A DNA stretch of 64,000 nucleotides, taken from positions 1 through 64,000 of the forward strand of contig CAWINH010000012.1 of assembly GCA_963837425.1 (NCBI GenBank), read 5' to 3'. The position numbers were made by a program, and so were the translations under genes. This DNA comes from CAWINH01 sp963837425 (GTDB lineage: Bacteria > Chloroflexota > Limnocylindria > QHBO01). The notes under the pieces are model-generated. The model was not told the DNA's origin. It was given only the letters and a program-made list of their open reading frames with translations, and did no database searches. This document shows positions 42,936-53,100 of the stretch, piece by piece (the first letter of the stretch is position 1; each line of letters starts with the position of its first letter).

Positions 42936-44095
42936 CAGGCAGGCGGGGCGACCAGTGCGGCAGCGTGGCTCGTCTCCATGGCGGTGACGGCACCGTTGCC
43001 ATCGGCGGCTCGACCGAGGTCGACGAGCGTGTCGGCCATCGTCCGCAGCGCGTCGGCCACCTCTGCGAGGCTCACCTCGCCCATGTGTCCAAAACGGAGG
43101 ATCCGACCGGCCCACTTGCCCTGCCCGCCGGCGATCACCAGGCCCTGGTTTCGCATGGCGGCGTTGAAGAGGACCCATTCGAGGTCATCGGGCAGCCAGG
43201 CAGCGGTCACCGTGGGCGATCGATGCTCAGTCGGTGCGACCAGCCGCATGCCGAGCGACGTGAGGCCGTCTCGGACGCCCGCGGCGATCGCGGCGTGGCG
43301 GGCCCAGGTGTGCTCTCTGCCCTCCGCCAGCAGGCGCCGGACTCCGATCCGCAGCCCGAAGAGCACGCTCACCGCCGGGGTCCAGGGCGTCTGGCCCTTT
43401 TCCGCCCAGCGGCGCGCCTCGGCGAAGTCCCAGTAGAAGCGCGGCATCCTGGCGCTCCCGCCGGCGACCCGCGCCCGCTCGTTCAGGGCGGCGATCGCGA
43501 TTCCCGGCGACGACATCCAGGCCTTCTGCGATGCGCTCACCACGAGGTCGACCCCCCAGGCGTCCATCCGGAACTCGGTGGCACCGAGCGCGCTGATGCC
43601 GTCGACGAGGAGGAGCGGGGAGCCCGGGGCCGCGCGCACCGCGGCAGCGATCTCGGGGAGCGGGTTGATGACGCCGGTCGATGTCTCATTGTGCGTGACC
43701 AGGACCGCCCGATAGGCGGGCTTCCCCGCGAGATGCTCGGCGAGCTGCGCCGGGTCGGCGGCCTCACCCCACGGGACCTCGAAGCGCTCGACGTCCGCAC
43801 CGAAGGCACCCGCGATCTTCGCAAAGCGGTCACCGAATCCACCGATCGTCACGGCCAGCACTCGGTCGCCGGGCGAGAGGGTGTTCACGATCGCGGCCTC
43901 GAGGGCACCGGAGCCGGAGCCGGTGAGCAGGAGCACCTCGCCGTCCGTCCCGATCAGGCTGGCGATCCCCTCGGTGATCTCTCGCTGCATGGCGGCGAAC
44001 TCAGTCCCGCGGTGATCGATCATCGGCGCCGACTGTGCCTCTCGCACGTCGATGGGGATCGGGGTGGGACCGGGAATGCGGAGGTTCTGCTGCAT
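42935..44095 (-). CDS. Class V PLP aminotransferase (serine-pyruvate / alanine-glyoxylate type)
   Basis: 386 aa. Features: 'NLRIPGPTPIPIDV' N-terminus, 'LLTGSGSGALEAAIVN' cofactor-phosphate loop, 'THNETSTGVINPLPEI', 'LLVDGISALGA', and PLP Lys191 in 'SASQKAWMSSPG', all typical of AGXT-type enzymes. Possible roles are photorespiration-like glyoxylate detoxification or the serine pathway. The ATG at 44095 is 6 nt after TATCAT (44107-44102), so the mRNA looks leaderless. The longer frame upstream to 44221 is not conserved. Confidence 0.93.
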   Translation of the reverse strand: MQQNLRIPGPTPIPIDVREAQSAPMIDHRGTEFAAMQREITEGIASLIGTDGEVLLLTGSGSGALEAAIVNTLSPGDRVLAVTIGGFGDRFAKIAGAFGADVERFEVPWGEAADPAQLAEHLAGKPAYRAVLVTHNETSTGVINPLPEIAAAVRAAPGSPLLLVDGISALGATEFRMDAWGVDLVVSASQKAWMSSPGIAIAALNERARVAGGSARMPRFYWDFAEARRWAEKGQTPWTPAVSVLFGLRIGVRRLLAEGREHTWARHAAIAAGVRDGLTSLGMRLVAPTEHRSPTVTAAWLPDDLEWVLFNAAMRNQGLVIAGGQGKWAGRILRFGHMGEVSLAEVADALRTMADTLVDLGRAADGNGAVTAMETSHAAALVAPPA

Positions 44096-44207
44096 GGGCG
44101 CATGATACGGGTGGGCATAAACTGGCGTGCGCTCTCCCCCGCGGGTGAACTGCGCCCGCGGGGCTCGCATCATGCGAGTGCCCATTGCGGCCAGGAACCC
44201 ATCGACG

Positions 44208-44441
44208 ATGGGTGAGCCCATTCCGTCCAGAGCGCCCAGGAGGAACGTCGTCGAATCGCGAATTCACGTCATCACGCTTGCCGTCGACGACCTCGATCAG
44301 GCTGTGGCGGCGGGGGCAGCAGTCGTCGAAGCCCCGCACGAGCGCCCGTGGGGAATCTACTCAGGCTATTTCAGCGACCCGGACGGCCACCTCTGGGAGG
44401 TCATCTGGAACCCTGCCATGGACCGTGACCAGGCATCCTGA
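44208..44441 (+). pseudogene. VOC (glyoxalase/dioxygenase) domain remnant with internal deletion
   Basis: The frame joins the first strand of a VOC domain ('SRIHVITLAVDDLDQ') directly to the last part ('AVAAGAAVVEAPHERPWGIY' then 'GYFSDPDGHLWEVIWNP'). The roughly 60 residues between, which hold the second metal ligand and helix, are missing without a frame change. The end motif 'DPDGHLWEVIWNP' is a strong VOC match. With only half a module it is unlikely to be active alone. The start is uncertain. Confidence 0.65.
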
Positions 44442-44501
44442 GTTCATGCCCCAATAGGATCCGGAGGGCGTCAGCGAAGCACGACGGGTAGACTCGCCGT
44501 C

Positions 44502-45845
44502 GTGCCGAAGCGCTCTGATCCGGTATCGCAACCCCTGTTTGAAAACGAGCCGGACGGCAACGCGCCGCTCGCGGCGAGGATGCGTCCTCGGACCCTCGAT
44601 GAGTTCGTGGGCCAGACGCACCTGGTGGGGGAGGCCGGCGCCCTCACCCGCGTCGTCCAGCCCGGGTCGTTGCCCAGCATCCTGCTGTGGGGACCACCCG
44701 GCTCGGGGAAGACCACCCTCGCCCGGCTGCTGGCCGAGCGGGCGCAGGGCTCCTGGCGCCAGCTCTCGGCGGTGACGAGCGGCGTGGCGGATCTTCGCCG
44801 GATCTTTGCCGAGGCCGCGGCTGCCCGCGATCAGGGAGTGATGACCGTCCTCTTCATCGACGAGATCCATCGCTTCAACAAGGCTCAGCAGGATGCCCTG
44901 CTGCCGCATGTGGAGGACGGGACGATCCGTCTGGTGGCGGCCACGACCGAGAACCCATACTACGAGGTGAACTCGCCGCTCCTCTCGCGGCTGCGGGTCT
45001 ATCGCCTCGAGCCCCTCGACGAGGCGGAGCTGCGCGCCATCGTCGAGCGTGCCCTGCGCGAGCAACGGGGCCTGGCGGGGAGGGTGACGCTCGAGGATGC
45101 GGCGATGGCGAGCCTCCTCGACCTGTCGGGAGGCGATGCCAGGCAGGCGCTCAACGTGCTCGAGGCGACCGCCTCCGCGGCGGGACTCTCGGCGACCCTC
45201 ACCGCCGAGCAGGTCGCGGAGGCCGCACAGGAGCGCCTCCTGGCCTACGACCGGGTGGGCGACGAGCACTACGAGGCGGCATCGGCCTTCATCAAGAGCA
45301 TGCGAGGGAACGATCCGGATGCGGCTCTCTACTGGTGCGCGAGCATGATCGCGGCGGGGGAAGACCCGACCTTCGTCGCCCGGCGGATCGTGATCGCCGC
45401 CAGCGAGGACGTGGGAAACGCGGATCCGCGTGCGCTGCAGGTGGCGGTGGCCGCCATGCAGGCGGTGGAGATGATCGGCCTCCCGGAGGCGCAGTACGCG
45501 CTGGCGCAGGCGGCCGCGTATGTCGCATCGGCTCCGAAGTCGAATCGGGCGGGCGCGGCGTACTTTGCGGCATTGGCCGATGTCGAGGAGCACGGCCGCA
45601 GGCCGGTCCCGCTCCACCTTCGTCCGTCGTCCCATCGGCGCCTGTCGCGTGAATATGGATATGGGAAGGGCTACCGCTATCCACATGACTACGAGGGGGC
45701 GGACGTCGATCAGGAGTACCTTCCCGACGAGCTGGTGGGGCACGTCTTCTACGAGCCGTCCGACCAGGGGCTTGAGGGAGCGATCGGGGAGCGGCTGCAG
45801 CGATTGCGCCGGGCTCGCCTCGAGTCGCGGCGAAAATCAGGGTAG
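44502..45845 (+). CDS. rarA: Replication-associated recombination protein A (MgsA/RarA)
   Basis: 447 aa AAA+ ATPase related to clamp loaders, acting at stalled forks. N-terminal 'QPLFENEP' and 'LAARMRPRTLDEFVGQTHLV' are typical; Walker A GPPGSGKT is at 64-71; 'LFIDEIHRFNKAQQDALLPH' and 'LVAATTENPYYEVNSPLLSR' follow; the C-terminal 'YGKGYRYPHDYEG' and 'YLPDEL' motifs are diagnostic of RarA. Start is GTG at 44502, 7 nt after a TAGACT box (44489-44494), i.e. leaderless. Confidence 0.96.
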   Translation: MPKRSDPVSQPLFENEPDGNAPLAARMRPRTLDEFVGQTHLVGEAGALTRVVQPGSLPSILLWGPPGSGKTTLARLLAERAQGSWRQLSAVTSGVADLRRIFAEAAAARDQGVMTVLFIDEIHRFNKAQQDALLPHVEDGTIRLVAATTENPYYEVNSPLLSRLRVYRLEPLDEAELRAIVERALREQRGLAGRVTLEDAAMASLLDLSGGDARQALNVLEATASAAGLSATLTAEQVAEAAQERLLAYDRVGDEHYEAASAFIKSMRGNDPDAALYWCASMIAAGEDPTFVARRIVIAASEDVGNADPRALQVAVAAMQAVEMIGLPEAQYALAQAAAYVASAPKSNRAGAAYFAALADVEEHGRRPVPLHLRPSSHRRLSREYGYGKGYRYPHDYEGADVDQEYLPDELVGHVFYEPSDQGLEGAIGERLQRLRRARLESRRKSG

Positions 45846-45971
45846 ACCCCGCTCGTTTCCTGCTAGATTTTCGTTGACAGCGAACCCAGCGATAGAGCAT
45901 GGTTCCGCGCGACGGGTCGGCTGCCGCCAGGTTTGCTCTGGTGGGTGGGACACGAGGAGTAGAGGGCCAGG

Positions 45972-48900
45972 GTGACGCGACGGAGGGACCGTGGTCGTCT
46001 GGGCGCGTTGTGCGCCGCGTTCGGCTTGGTGTTCGCCGTCGTTGCCGGACCCATCCCGCTCGTCGTCTCCGCGGCGCCCATTCAGCCCACGGTCCAGACC
46101 GTGGTGGCTGCCGCCGGGTCGGATCCCGTGATCGCGGCGGCCGGCGATATCGCCTGCGACCCCGCCGATTCGAAGTTCAACGGCGGGCAGGGCGTTTCGA
46201 ATGGCTGCCGGCAGGGCGCCACCTCCAATCTCCTGGTGAATGCTGGGCTGACCGCGGTGCTGGCGCTGGGCGACGACCAGTACTACTGCGGCAGCTACCA
46301 GGCCTTCGTCGGTTCGTACGGCCCGAGCTGGGGCCGCGTGAAGTCGATCACCTATCCCTCGGTCGGCAACCACGAGTACCTCACCAATGGGGGCTCCGGA
46401 GCCAGCACCGGGTGTGATGCCTCGAATGCGAACGCGGCCGGCTACTACCGGTACTACGGCAGCGCGGCGGGTGACCCGACCAGGGGCTACTACAGCTTCA
46501 ACATCGGCGCCTGGCACCTGGTCGCGCTGAATACCCAGTGCTCGTCGGTCGGGGGCTGCTCGGCGAACAGCCCGCAGGGGAAGTGGCTGGCCGCGGATCT
46601 GGACGCCCACCCCAACCAGTGCACGCTGGCCTTCTTCCACATCCCGCTCTTCAGCTCCGGCGGGCGCGCATCGAGCAACTCGAATGCCATGTGGCAGATC
46701 CTCTATGCCCACCATGCCGACGTGGTCCTCAACGGCCACGACCACGTCTACGAGCGTTTCGCTCCGCAGACGCCGACCGGCTCAGCGGACCCGGCGAATG
46801 GCATCCGTGAATTCATCGTGGGGACCGGCGGGGCCAACCTGACGAGCTTCGCGTCGACCGCAGCCAACAGCCAGGTCCGCAACAACTCGACCTTTGGCGT
46901 GCTGGGGATGACCCTGCATCCCACGGGCTACGACTGGCAGTTCGTCCCTGAAGCAGGAAAGACCTTCACCGATGCCGGTTCGGGAACCTGCCACGCGAGC
47001 GGCGGCGGTGGCGGTGGCGGCGGCGACACCTCGAAGCCGACAGTCCCCGCCATCACGTCGGCAACGGCGCCGTCCTCCGGCCGGGTCGACGTGGCCTGGA
47101 CGACCTCCACGGACAACGTCGGCGTGACCGGGTACACGATCTATCGCAACGGGACCTCGGTCGGCACCACCAACGGACCGACAGCCACCTCGTTCAGCGA
47201 CCTGACCGTGAGCCCCTCGACGACGTACAGCTACACGGTTGACGCATTCGACGCCGCCGGCAACCATTCGGCTCCGTCCTTGGCCGCGCTCGTCACCACG
47301 CCCGCCAGCTCGGCAACGACCACCCTGACGCCGGTCGCGGACGCCTACGTCGACACATCACAGGCGACCAAGAACTATGGGACGTCGACCGCCCTGCGCG
47401 TCGATTCCTCGCCGATTGTGCGCAGCTACCTGGCCTTCAACCTCTCCGGTGTGTCGGGCACGATCACCAAGGCCACCCTGCGCGTCTATGCCAACAGCGC
47501 CTCGAGTGCCGGCTACACCGTGGGTGGAGTGGCCGGCAGCTGGACCGAGACTGGGATCAACGGGGCCAACGCCCCGCCAGTGGGCGCCGCGATCGGCAGC
47601 TCCGGTTCATTCAGCGCCAACTCCTGGACAAGCGTCGACGTCACCGCCCTGCTCGGCGCCGGCAACCTCAGCCTAGCCCTGTCCGGGATCAGTTCGACCG
47701 CCGTCAAGCTGTCCAGCCGCGAGTCGGGAGCCACCGCCCCCCAGCTTGTTCTCGAGCTCGGGGGCGGGCCGCCGCCGCCGCCCACCGCCTCGTTCACGGC
47801 ATCGGCGACGACGATCACCGCCGGCCTGCCGGTCAGCTTCACCGACACGAGTTCGGGGTCGCCCACCTCGTGGAGCTGGACCTTCGGTGATGGAGGAACC
47901 TCCACCCTGCAGAACCCGAGCCACACCTGGTCCGCCGCCGGACCCTACACGGTCAGCCTCGTCGCGACGAACGCCGCCGGTCCGAGCTCGCCGGCTGCCA
48001 CCGCCACGATCACCGTCAACCCTGGCGGGCCGCCACCGCCACCACCCACCGCCTCGTTCACCGCGTCGGCGACGACGATCACCGCCGGCCTGCCGGTCAG
48101 CTTCACCGACACGAGTTCGGGGTCGCCCACCTCGTGGAGCTGGACCTTCGGTGATGGAGGAACCTCCACCCTGCAGAACCCGAGCCACACGTGGACGACC
48201 ACCGGGCCCCAACTCGTCAGCCTGGTCGCCACCAACGCCGCCGGTCCGAGCTCGCCGGCTGCCACCGCCACGATCACCGTCAACCCTGACGGCACGCCGC
48301 CGAGCGACCCGACGAGCTTCACCGCCACCCCCGGCGGCACGACCTCGGTCAATCTCGCCTGGGGCGCGTCGAGCGACAACGTCGCCGTCACCGGCTATGA
48401 GATCTTCCGCAACGGCTCCCTCGTCCCGCTCGTGGTCCTCGGCCCGGGCGCGGTCAGCTACCCGGACACCGGCTTGACGCCCGCCACGCTGTACAGCTAC
48501 ACGATCTGGGCTCGCGACGCGGCCGGCAACCACTCCAACCTGGTAGGCCCACGGACGGCCACCACGGGCGCGGTCCAGCAGGGTCCGCTAACCCTCACGG
48601 CGGTCGCTGACGCCTACGTCGACGCCTCGAATCCGACATCGAACTACGGCAGCTCGACTTCGCTTCGCTTCGACGGCTCGCCAACCGTCCAGAGCTATCT
48701 GCGCTTCGACCTCTCCGGCGTGTCGGGCACGATCACCAGGGCCACCCTGCGCGTCTACGCCAACAGCGCCTCGAGTGCCGGCTACACCGTGGGCGGGGTG
48801 GCCGGCGCCTGGACCGAGTTGGGGATCACCGCGACCAACGCGCCGTCGGTGGGCACCAGCATCGGTAGCTCCGGCTCATTCAGCGCCAACTCCTGGACAA

Positions 48901-49037
48901 GCGTCGACGTCACCGCCCTGCTGGGCGGCAGCAGCCTGAGCCTCGCCATGTCCGGTATCAACTCGACCAACGTCCGGCTCTCAAGCCGCGAGTCTGGAGC
49001 GACTGCCCCGCAGCTCGTGCTCGAGTTCGGCCCCTAG
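45972..49037 (+). CDS. Secreted multidomain metallophosphoesterase
   Basis: 1021 aa. Signal peptide at 1-35 (basic start, 'LCAAFGLVFAVVAG', cleavage near 'VSAAP'). Metallophosphoesterase domain about 50-335 with 'AGDIACD', 'LGDDQYY' (99-105), 'VGNHEYL' (131-137) and 'NGHDH' (254-258), the ligands for a two-metal centre as in purple acid phosphatase-like enzymes. Then a Gly-rich linker, an FN3 domain (about 350-450), a DNRLRE/CBM-like beta domain (about 450-600), two nearly identical PKD domains (about 605-775), a second FN3 (about 775-870) and a second DNRLRE-like domain to the end. No sortase or anchor motif. It is probably released to take phosphate from polymers bound by the accessory domains. 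Start GTG; TAGATT at 45864-45869 may be the -10 box. Confidence 0.9.
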   Translation: MTRRRDRGRLGALCAAFGLVFAVVAGPIPLVVSAAPIQPTVQTVVAAAGSDPVIAAAGDIACDPADSKFNGGQGVSNGCRQGATSNLLVNAGLTAVLALGDDQYYCGSYQAFVGSYGPSWGRVKSITYPSVGNHEYLTNGGSGASTGCDASNANAAGYYRYYGSAAGDPTRGYYSFNIGAWHLVALNTQCSSVGGCSANSPQGKWLAADLDAHPNQCTLAFFHIPLFSSGGRASSNSNAMWQILYAHHADVVLNGHDHVYERFAPQTPTGSADPANGIREFIVGTGGANLTSFASTAANSQVRNNSTFGVLGMTLHPTGYDWQFVPEAGKTFTDAGSGTCHASGGGGGGGGDTSKPTVPAITSATAPSSGRVDVAWTTSTDNVGVTGYTIYRNGTSVGTTNGPTATSFSDLTVSPSTTYSYTVDAFDAAGNHSAPSLAALVTTPASSATTTLTPVADAYVDTSQATKNYGTSTALRVDSSPIVRSYLAFNLSGVSGTITKATLRVYANSASSAGYTVGGVAGSWTETGINGANAPPVGAAIGSSGSFSANSWTSVDVTALLGAGNLSLALSGISSTAVKLSSRESGATAPQLVLELGGGPPPPPTASFTASATTITAGLPVSFTDTSSGSPTSWSWTFGDGGTSTLQNPSHTWSAAGPYTVSLVATNAAGPSSPAATATITVNPGGPPPPPPTASFTASATTITAGLPVSFTDTSSGSPTSWSWTFGDGGTSTLQNPSHTWTTTGPQLVSLVATNAAGPSSPAATATITVNPDGTPPSDPTSFTATPGGTTSVNLAWGASSDNVAVTGYEIFRNGSLVPLVVLGPGAVSYPDTGLTPATLYSYTIWARDAAGNHSNLVGPRTATTGAVQQGPLTLTAVADAYVDASNPTSNYGSSTSLRFDGSPTVQSYLRFDLSGVSGTITRATLRVYANSASSAGYTVGGVAGAWTELGITATNAPSVGTSIGSSGSFSANSWTSVDVTALLGGSSLSLAMSGINSTNVRLSSRESGATAPQLVLEFGP
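47781..48287 (+). repeat. Tandem duplication of a PKD-domain coding unit (264-bp period)
   Basis: 47781-48023 and 48045-48287 match almost base for base, including synonymous positions, apart from a short segment around 47928-47960 versus 48192-48224. Each encodes one PKD domain ('GSPTSWSWTFGDGGTSTLQN'). The flanking FN3 and DNRLRE-like domains are also duplicated around them but are more diverged. Confidence 0.9.
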
Positions 49038-49393
49038 ACCTGGCCGATCCCCAGCACGTTCACGATCACCGCGGCGGCGGCCAGGGTGATGGCCATGATG
49101 ACCATCAGGACGCCGATGTTGCGCAGGTCGCGCTGGACGTAGTGATACTCGGCGATGGCGCGCTCGGACAGGCGCGATGGTCCGGCCAGCTGACCGCGGG
49201 CAGCCGCGTTGCGCGGACGCGATGGGCTTACGGGCGCGGGTGGCCGCTCGCGGGCTGGCTCCTCGGCCGCCGCGCTCCCGGCTTCGTCGCCGCTGAGCGG
49301 TGCCGGCTGCGGGACGGGTGGGCGAAGCGGCGGACGCTGACGACGACGCTGGCGCCCGCGGCGGCTGGAGGATCGGTTTGATTTTCGGGCCAT
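49034..49393 (-). CDS. Small tail-anchored membrane protein
   Basis: 119 aa from the ATG at 49393. The N-terminal half is very basic and Pro/Arg-rich ('RSSSRRGRQRRRQRPPLRPP'), the middle has 'SERAIAEYHYVQRDLRNIGV' and the C-terminus is one membrane span ('VLMVIMAITLAAAAVIVNVL'). The family is not recognised, though short proteins of this layout are common near parB/DUF4446 genes. It faces the DUF4446 gene divergently and its stop interlocks with the metallophosphoesterase stop in CTAG. Confidence 0.7.
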   Translation of the reverse strand: MARKSNRSSSRRGRQRRRQRPPLRPPVPQPAPLSGDEAGSAAAEEPARERPPAPVSPSRPRNAAARGQLAGPSRLSERAIAEYHYVQRDLRNIGVLMVIMAITLAAAAVIVNVLGIGQV

Positions 49394-49462
49394 GAGCTCT
49401 CGTGTTCGGCGGATGCGATTGATCGAGGCGCGCCGCCGCGAGGGGAGGCGACCCCGGGGGGC

Positions 49463-49473
49463 GGTATCATACC
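49463..49473. promoter_or_regulatory. Symmetric -10 element between divergent genes
   Basis: GGTATCATACC reads TATCAT on the plus strand and TATGAT on the minus strand. It is 70 bp from the minus-strand start (49393) and 72 bp from the plus-strand start (49545), so it can serve both. Confidence 0.45.
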
Positions 49474-49544
49474 AGCCGCTTCGGCGGACCCCGCGATGCC
49501 GATGCGTGCCCGAATCTCGCTGAACGGGGGCGAGGAGGCGCGTC

Positions 49545-50063
49545 GTGGCCGACCTCAACCGGATGCTGTCCGACAACCTGGCGCTGGTCGTCGCCATCCT
49601 TGGCATCCTGCTCGTGATCCTGCTTTCAGTGGTCATCCTCCAGTCACTGCGCCTGGGACGTGCGGTGCGGGGGTACCGCTCCCTGGTGGGTGATGGCGCA
49701 GCCGGTTCGTTGGCCGAGGTCCTCGATGGCCAGGTGGGACGAGCCGAGGCGATCGGCCGGCGGCTGACTGAGCTCGACGCCGTGCAGGAGGATCTCGTGC
49801 TCCGCACGGCCGCCAGCCTGCAGCACGTGGGCCTCGTCCGCTTCAACCCATTCGAGGACACGGGCTCGGACCAGAGCTTTGCGATTGCGCTGCTGGACGG
49901 CCGACGCAATGGCCTCGTCATCAGCAGCCTGCATGGGCGGACCGGGACGCGAGTGTTCGCGAAGCCGGTCGAGGGTGGGACCTCCTCGCACGCGCTCTCC
50001 GACGAGGAGGTCCGGGCCATCGAGATCGCCGTCCATGACGCTGCCGAGGGCGCGAGCCGCTGA
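49545..50063 (+). CDS. DUF4446 family protein
   Basis: 172 aa. One membrane span at about 12-35, then a coiled coil ('AEAIGRRLTELDAVQEDLVL') and the DUF4446 core 'VGLVRFNPFEDTGSDQSFAI', 'GLVISSLHGRTGTRVFAKPV'. The family is widespread in Firmicutes, Actinobacteria and Chloroflexota, often near chromosome-segregation genes, with unknown function. GTG start with GAGGAGG a few bases upstream. Confidence 0.88.
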   Translation: MADLNRMLSDNLALVVAILGILLVILLSVVILQSLRLGRAVRGYRSLVGDGAAGSLAEVLDGQVGRAEAIGRRLTELDAVQEDLVLRTAASLQHVGLVRFNPFEDTGSDQSFAIALLDGRRNGLVISSLHGRTGTRVFAKPVEGGTSSHALSDEEVRAIEIAVHDAAEGASR

Positions 50064-50119
50064 GGTCGGACTTCGATCCGGACATTCAACCTGTCCGATA
50101 AGCGCGCGATAACCGCGGT

Positions 50120-53100
50120 GTGAGTACCGCCTGGGATACCATCGCCGACGTGCCAGCGGTCGTGCCGTCACCCAATCAGCTCCCGATCTTCGAGGAGCTG
50201 GTGTCGGCAGCGCCGCGGCGCGAGCGGCCCCACCTCCGCATCCAGCCGCCTCTGCTCGCGGACCTCACCCGCCGGCAACGGAAGGCGGTGACGCACGGGG
50301 ACGGTCCGCTGCTGATCGTGGCCGGGGCCGGCACCGGGAAGACCACGGTCATCACCCGGCGTATCGCCTGGCTCATTGCGGAGAAGCTCGCCGCTCCCTC
50401 CGAGATCCTGGCCCTGACCTTCACCGATCGGGCGGCGCTGGAGATGACCGAGCGCGTCGATCGACTCGTGCCCTACGGGTACACGGACACCGTGATCAGC
50501 ACGTTCCACGCCTTTGGAGACCGACTCCTGCGGGAGCATGCGCTGGAGGCGGGGCTGTCCGATCGAACGACGGTTCTGTCGCAGGCCGAGCAGGTGATCT
50601 TCCTCCGTGAGCACCTCTTCGACCTGCCGCTCGAGCGATTCAGGCCGCTCGGCAACCCGACCCGATTCCTCAGCGCGCTCGTGACGCTCATCAGCCGCGC
50701 GCGCGACGAGGATGTGACGCCGGCGGACTACCGGCGCGCGGCGGATGCCCTTGCCGAGCGGGCGGCCGCCGAGCCGCAAAATGCGGCGCTCGCCGAGGAA
50801 GCCGCCCGCCAGGCTGAGCTGGCGGCGCTCTACGAAGCCTACGAGGCACTGATGCGGAGCACGGACCGCATTGACTTCGGTGACCAGGTCAGCCTCGCAC
50901 TCCGCCTGCTCCGCGAGCACCCGGGAATCCTCGAGGCCGAGCGCGCTCGCTTCCGCTACATCCTCGTTGACGAGTTCCAGGACACGAACCACACGCAGTT
51001 CGAGCTGGTGAAGCTGATCGCGGGTACCGCGGACGCGAACGTCACCGTGGTCGGTGACGACGACCAGAGCATCTACCGCTTCCGCGGGGCCGCCCTCAGC
51101 AACATCCTCGGGTTTCGCGAAGCGTATCCGCGGGCCACGCGGGTCGTGCTGACCGACAACTTTCGCAGCCGGCAGCCGATCCTGGATGCGGCGTACCGAC
51201 TGATCGGTCACAACAACCCGGAGCGGCTCGAAGTCCGCGAGGGTCTCGACAAGCGACTGACCGCGCGCGCGCGATTTCCGGGTGCCGCGCCGAGCTCGAC
51301 GCCCATCGAGCTGTTGACGTTCGATACCGGTACCGATGAGGCCGATGCCGTGGCCGAGCGGATCGCGGCGTCCATCCGGCGCGGCGCGCGGCCGGGCGAG
51401 CACGCCATACTCGTGCGCGCCAATCGGGACGCGGAGCCGTTCCTGCGGTCCCTGAACATGGCTCGCGTGCCGTGGCGCTTCTCCGGCACCGCCGGCCTGT
51501 ACCGGCAGCCCGAGGTTCGTGTCCTCGTCAGCTTCCTGCGAGCGGTGAACGATCCGAGCGACTCGGTGAGCTGCTACGACCTCGCAACCTCCGAGCTGTT
51601 CGGGCTTGACCCGCGCGACGTCACACGCGCATTGAACGCCGCATCGCGGCGACGGGTCCCGCTCGAGACGGCGTTTCGCGAGGCGGTCGCCGCGCCCGCC
51701 GAGGCGCCGTTCGGCAGGCGCAGCGTCGCGACCGTCGAGCGCCTCGTCGCCACGCTGGATCAGCACCGTCTGCTGAGTGTGGAACGGACGACCGGCGAGC
51801 TGCTCTACCACTTCCTCACCGCCTCCGGCTGGCTCGGCCGCCTCGCCGCGGAGGCTCGCGAGAGCGGCGAGGAGCGGCTGGCGAACGTGGCGCGGCTGTT
51901 CGAGATCGTGCGCCGCCAGTCGGCGCTCCTGCGCGACGACCGGCTTCCGTTCCTCGTGGCGCAGATCGACACGCTGATCGAGGCAGGGGATGACCCCTCG
52001 ACGGCGGACGTGGAGGCCGAGGGATCGGACGCGGTGCACGTCCTGACGTACCACAAGGCCAAGGGCCTGGAGTTCCCCCGCGTCTACATGGCCGGCCTCG
52101 TCGACGACCGCTTCCCGACGCGATCGCGCGGGGATCGCCTGCCACTGCCGGTCGAGCTGGTCAGCGAGCCGGCCCCCGATACCGACCACCATCTCGCGGA
52201 GGAGCGGCGGCTCTTCTACGTGGGAATGACGCGCGCTCGCGAGGAGCTCGTGCTCTCGTGGGCGCACGACTACGGGGGCCGAACCGCACGGCGGCTGAGC
52301 CCGTTCGTTCTCGAAGCGTTGGATATGCCGCCGGCGACCTCGCTCGACGCACTTCGTCCGAGCGCCGCGGAACGCTTGGGTCGGAACGAGCGGCCCTCGC
52401 GAAAACCGGCCCGTGGCACGCTTCGGCCATCGCTGGCGGATCGGCCGCTCTCGCTGAGCTACGGGCAGGTGAGTGATTACCAGGAATGTCCCGCTCGTTA
52501 CCGCTACGCGCACGTGATCCGGATCCCGACGCCTCCGTCTCACCAGCTCGTCTACGGCCGCGCACTGCATGCCGCGGCGCAGGCCTACCACCGCGCGCAG
52601 ATGGCCGGCAGAGCGATGCCGCTCCCGGCGCTCCTCGCCGAGCTTGACGCGAACTGGGAGTCGGTTGGCTTCCTCACCCGCCAGCACGAGGTGGCGCGCC
52701 AGGCCGCCGCCCGGGACGCGTTGACTCGATTCTGGAGCGAACAGGAGCAGGACCCGGCCCACCCGATCGGCGTGGAGCAGGAGTTCAGCGTCTCGATTGG
52801 CGGTGATCGCGTGCGAGGACGGTACGACCGCGTGGATCGCGATCCGGACGGGACTGTGCGGATCACCGACTACAAGTCGAGCGACGTGCGCGATCCGGCA
52901 ACGGCGAACCGTCGTGCTCGCGATTCGCTGCAGCTGTCGATCTATGCGCTCGCCTACGAGGCGCAGCACGGCAGCCCGCCCGGCGAGGTCGCACTCCATT
53001 TCCTCGAGTCGGGCCTGGTCGGTCGCGCCGAGCCCGGTGCGTCCCGGCTCTCCCGCGCCGTGGAGCAGGTGTCCGCCGTGGCTTCCGGGATCCGCGCCGG

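Noticed and set aside
47781..48287. CRISPR-like or satellite repeat array
   Set aside because: The repeats are in frame and encode PKD domains; no short repeat-spacer structure occurs anywhere in the window.
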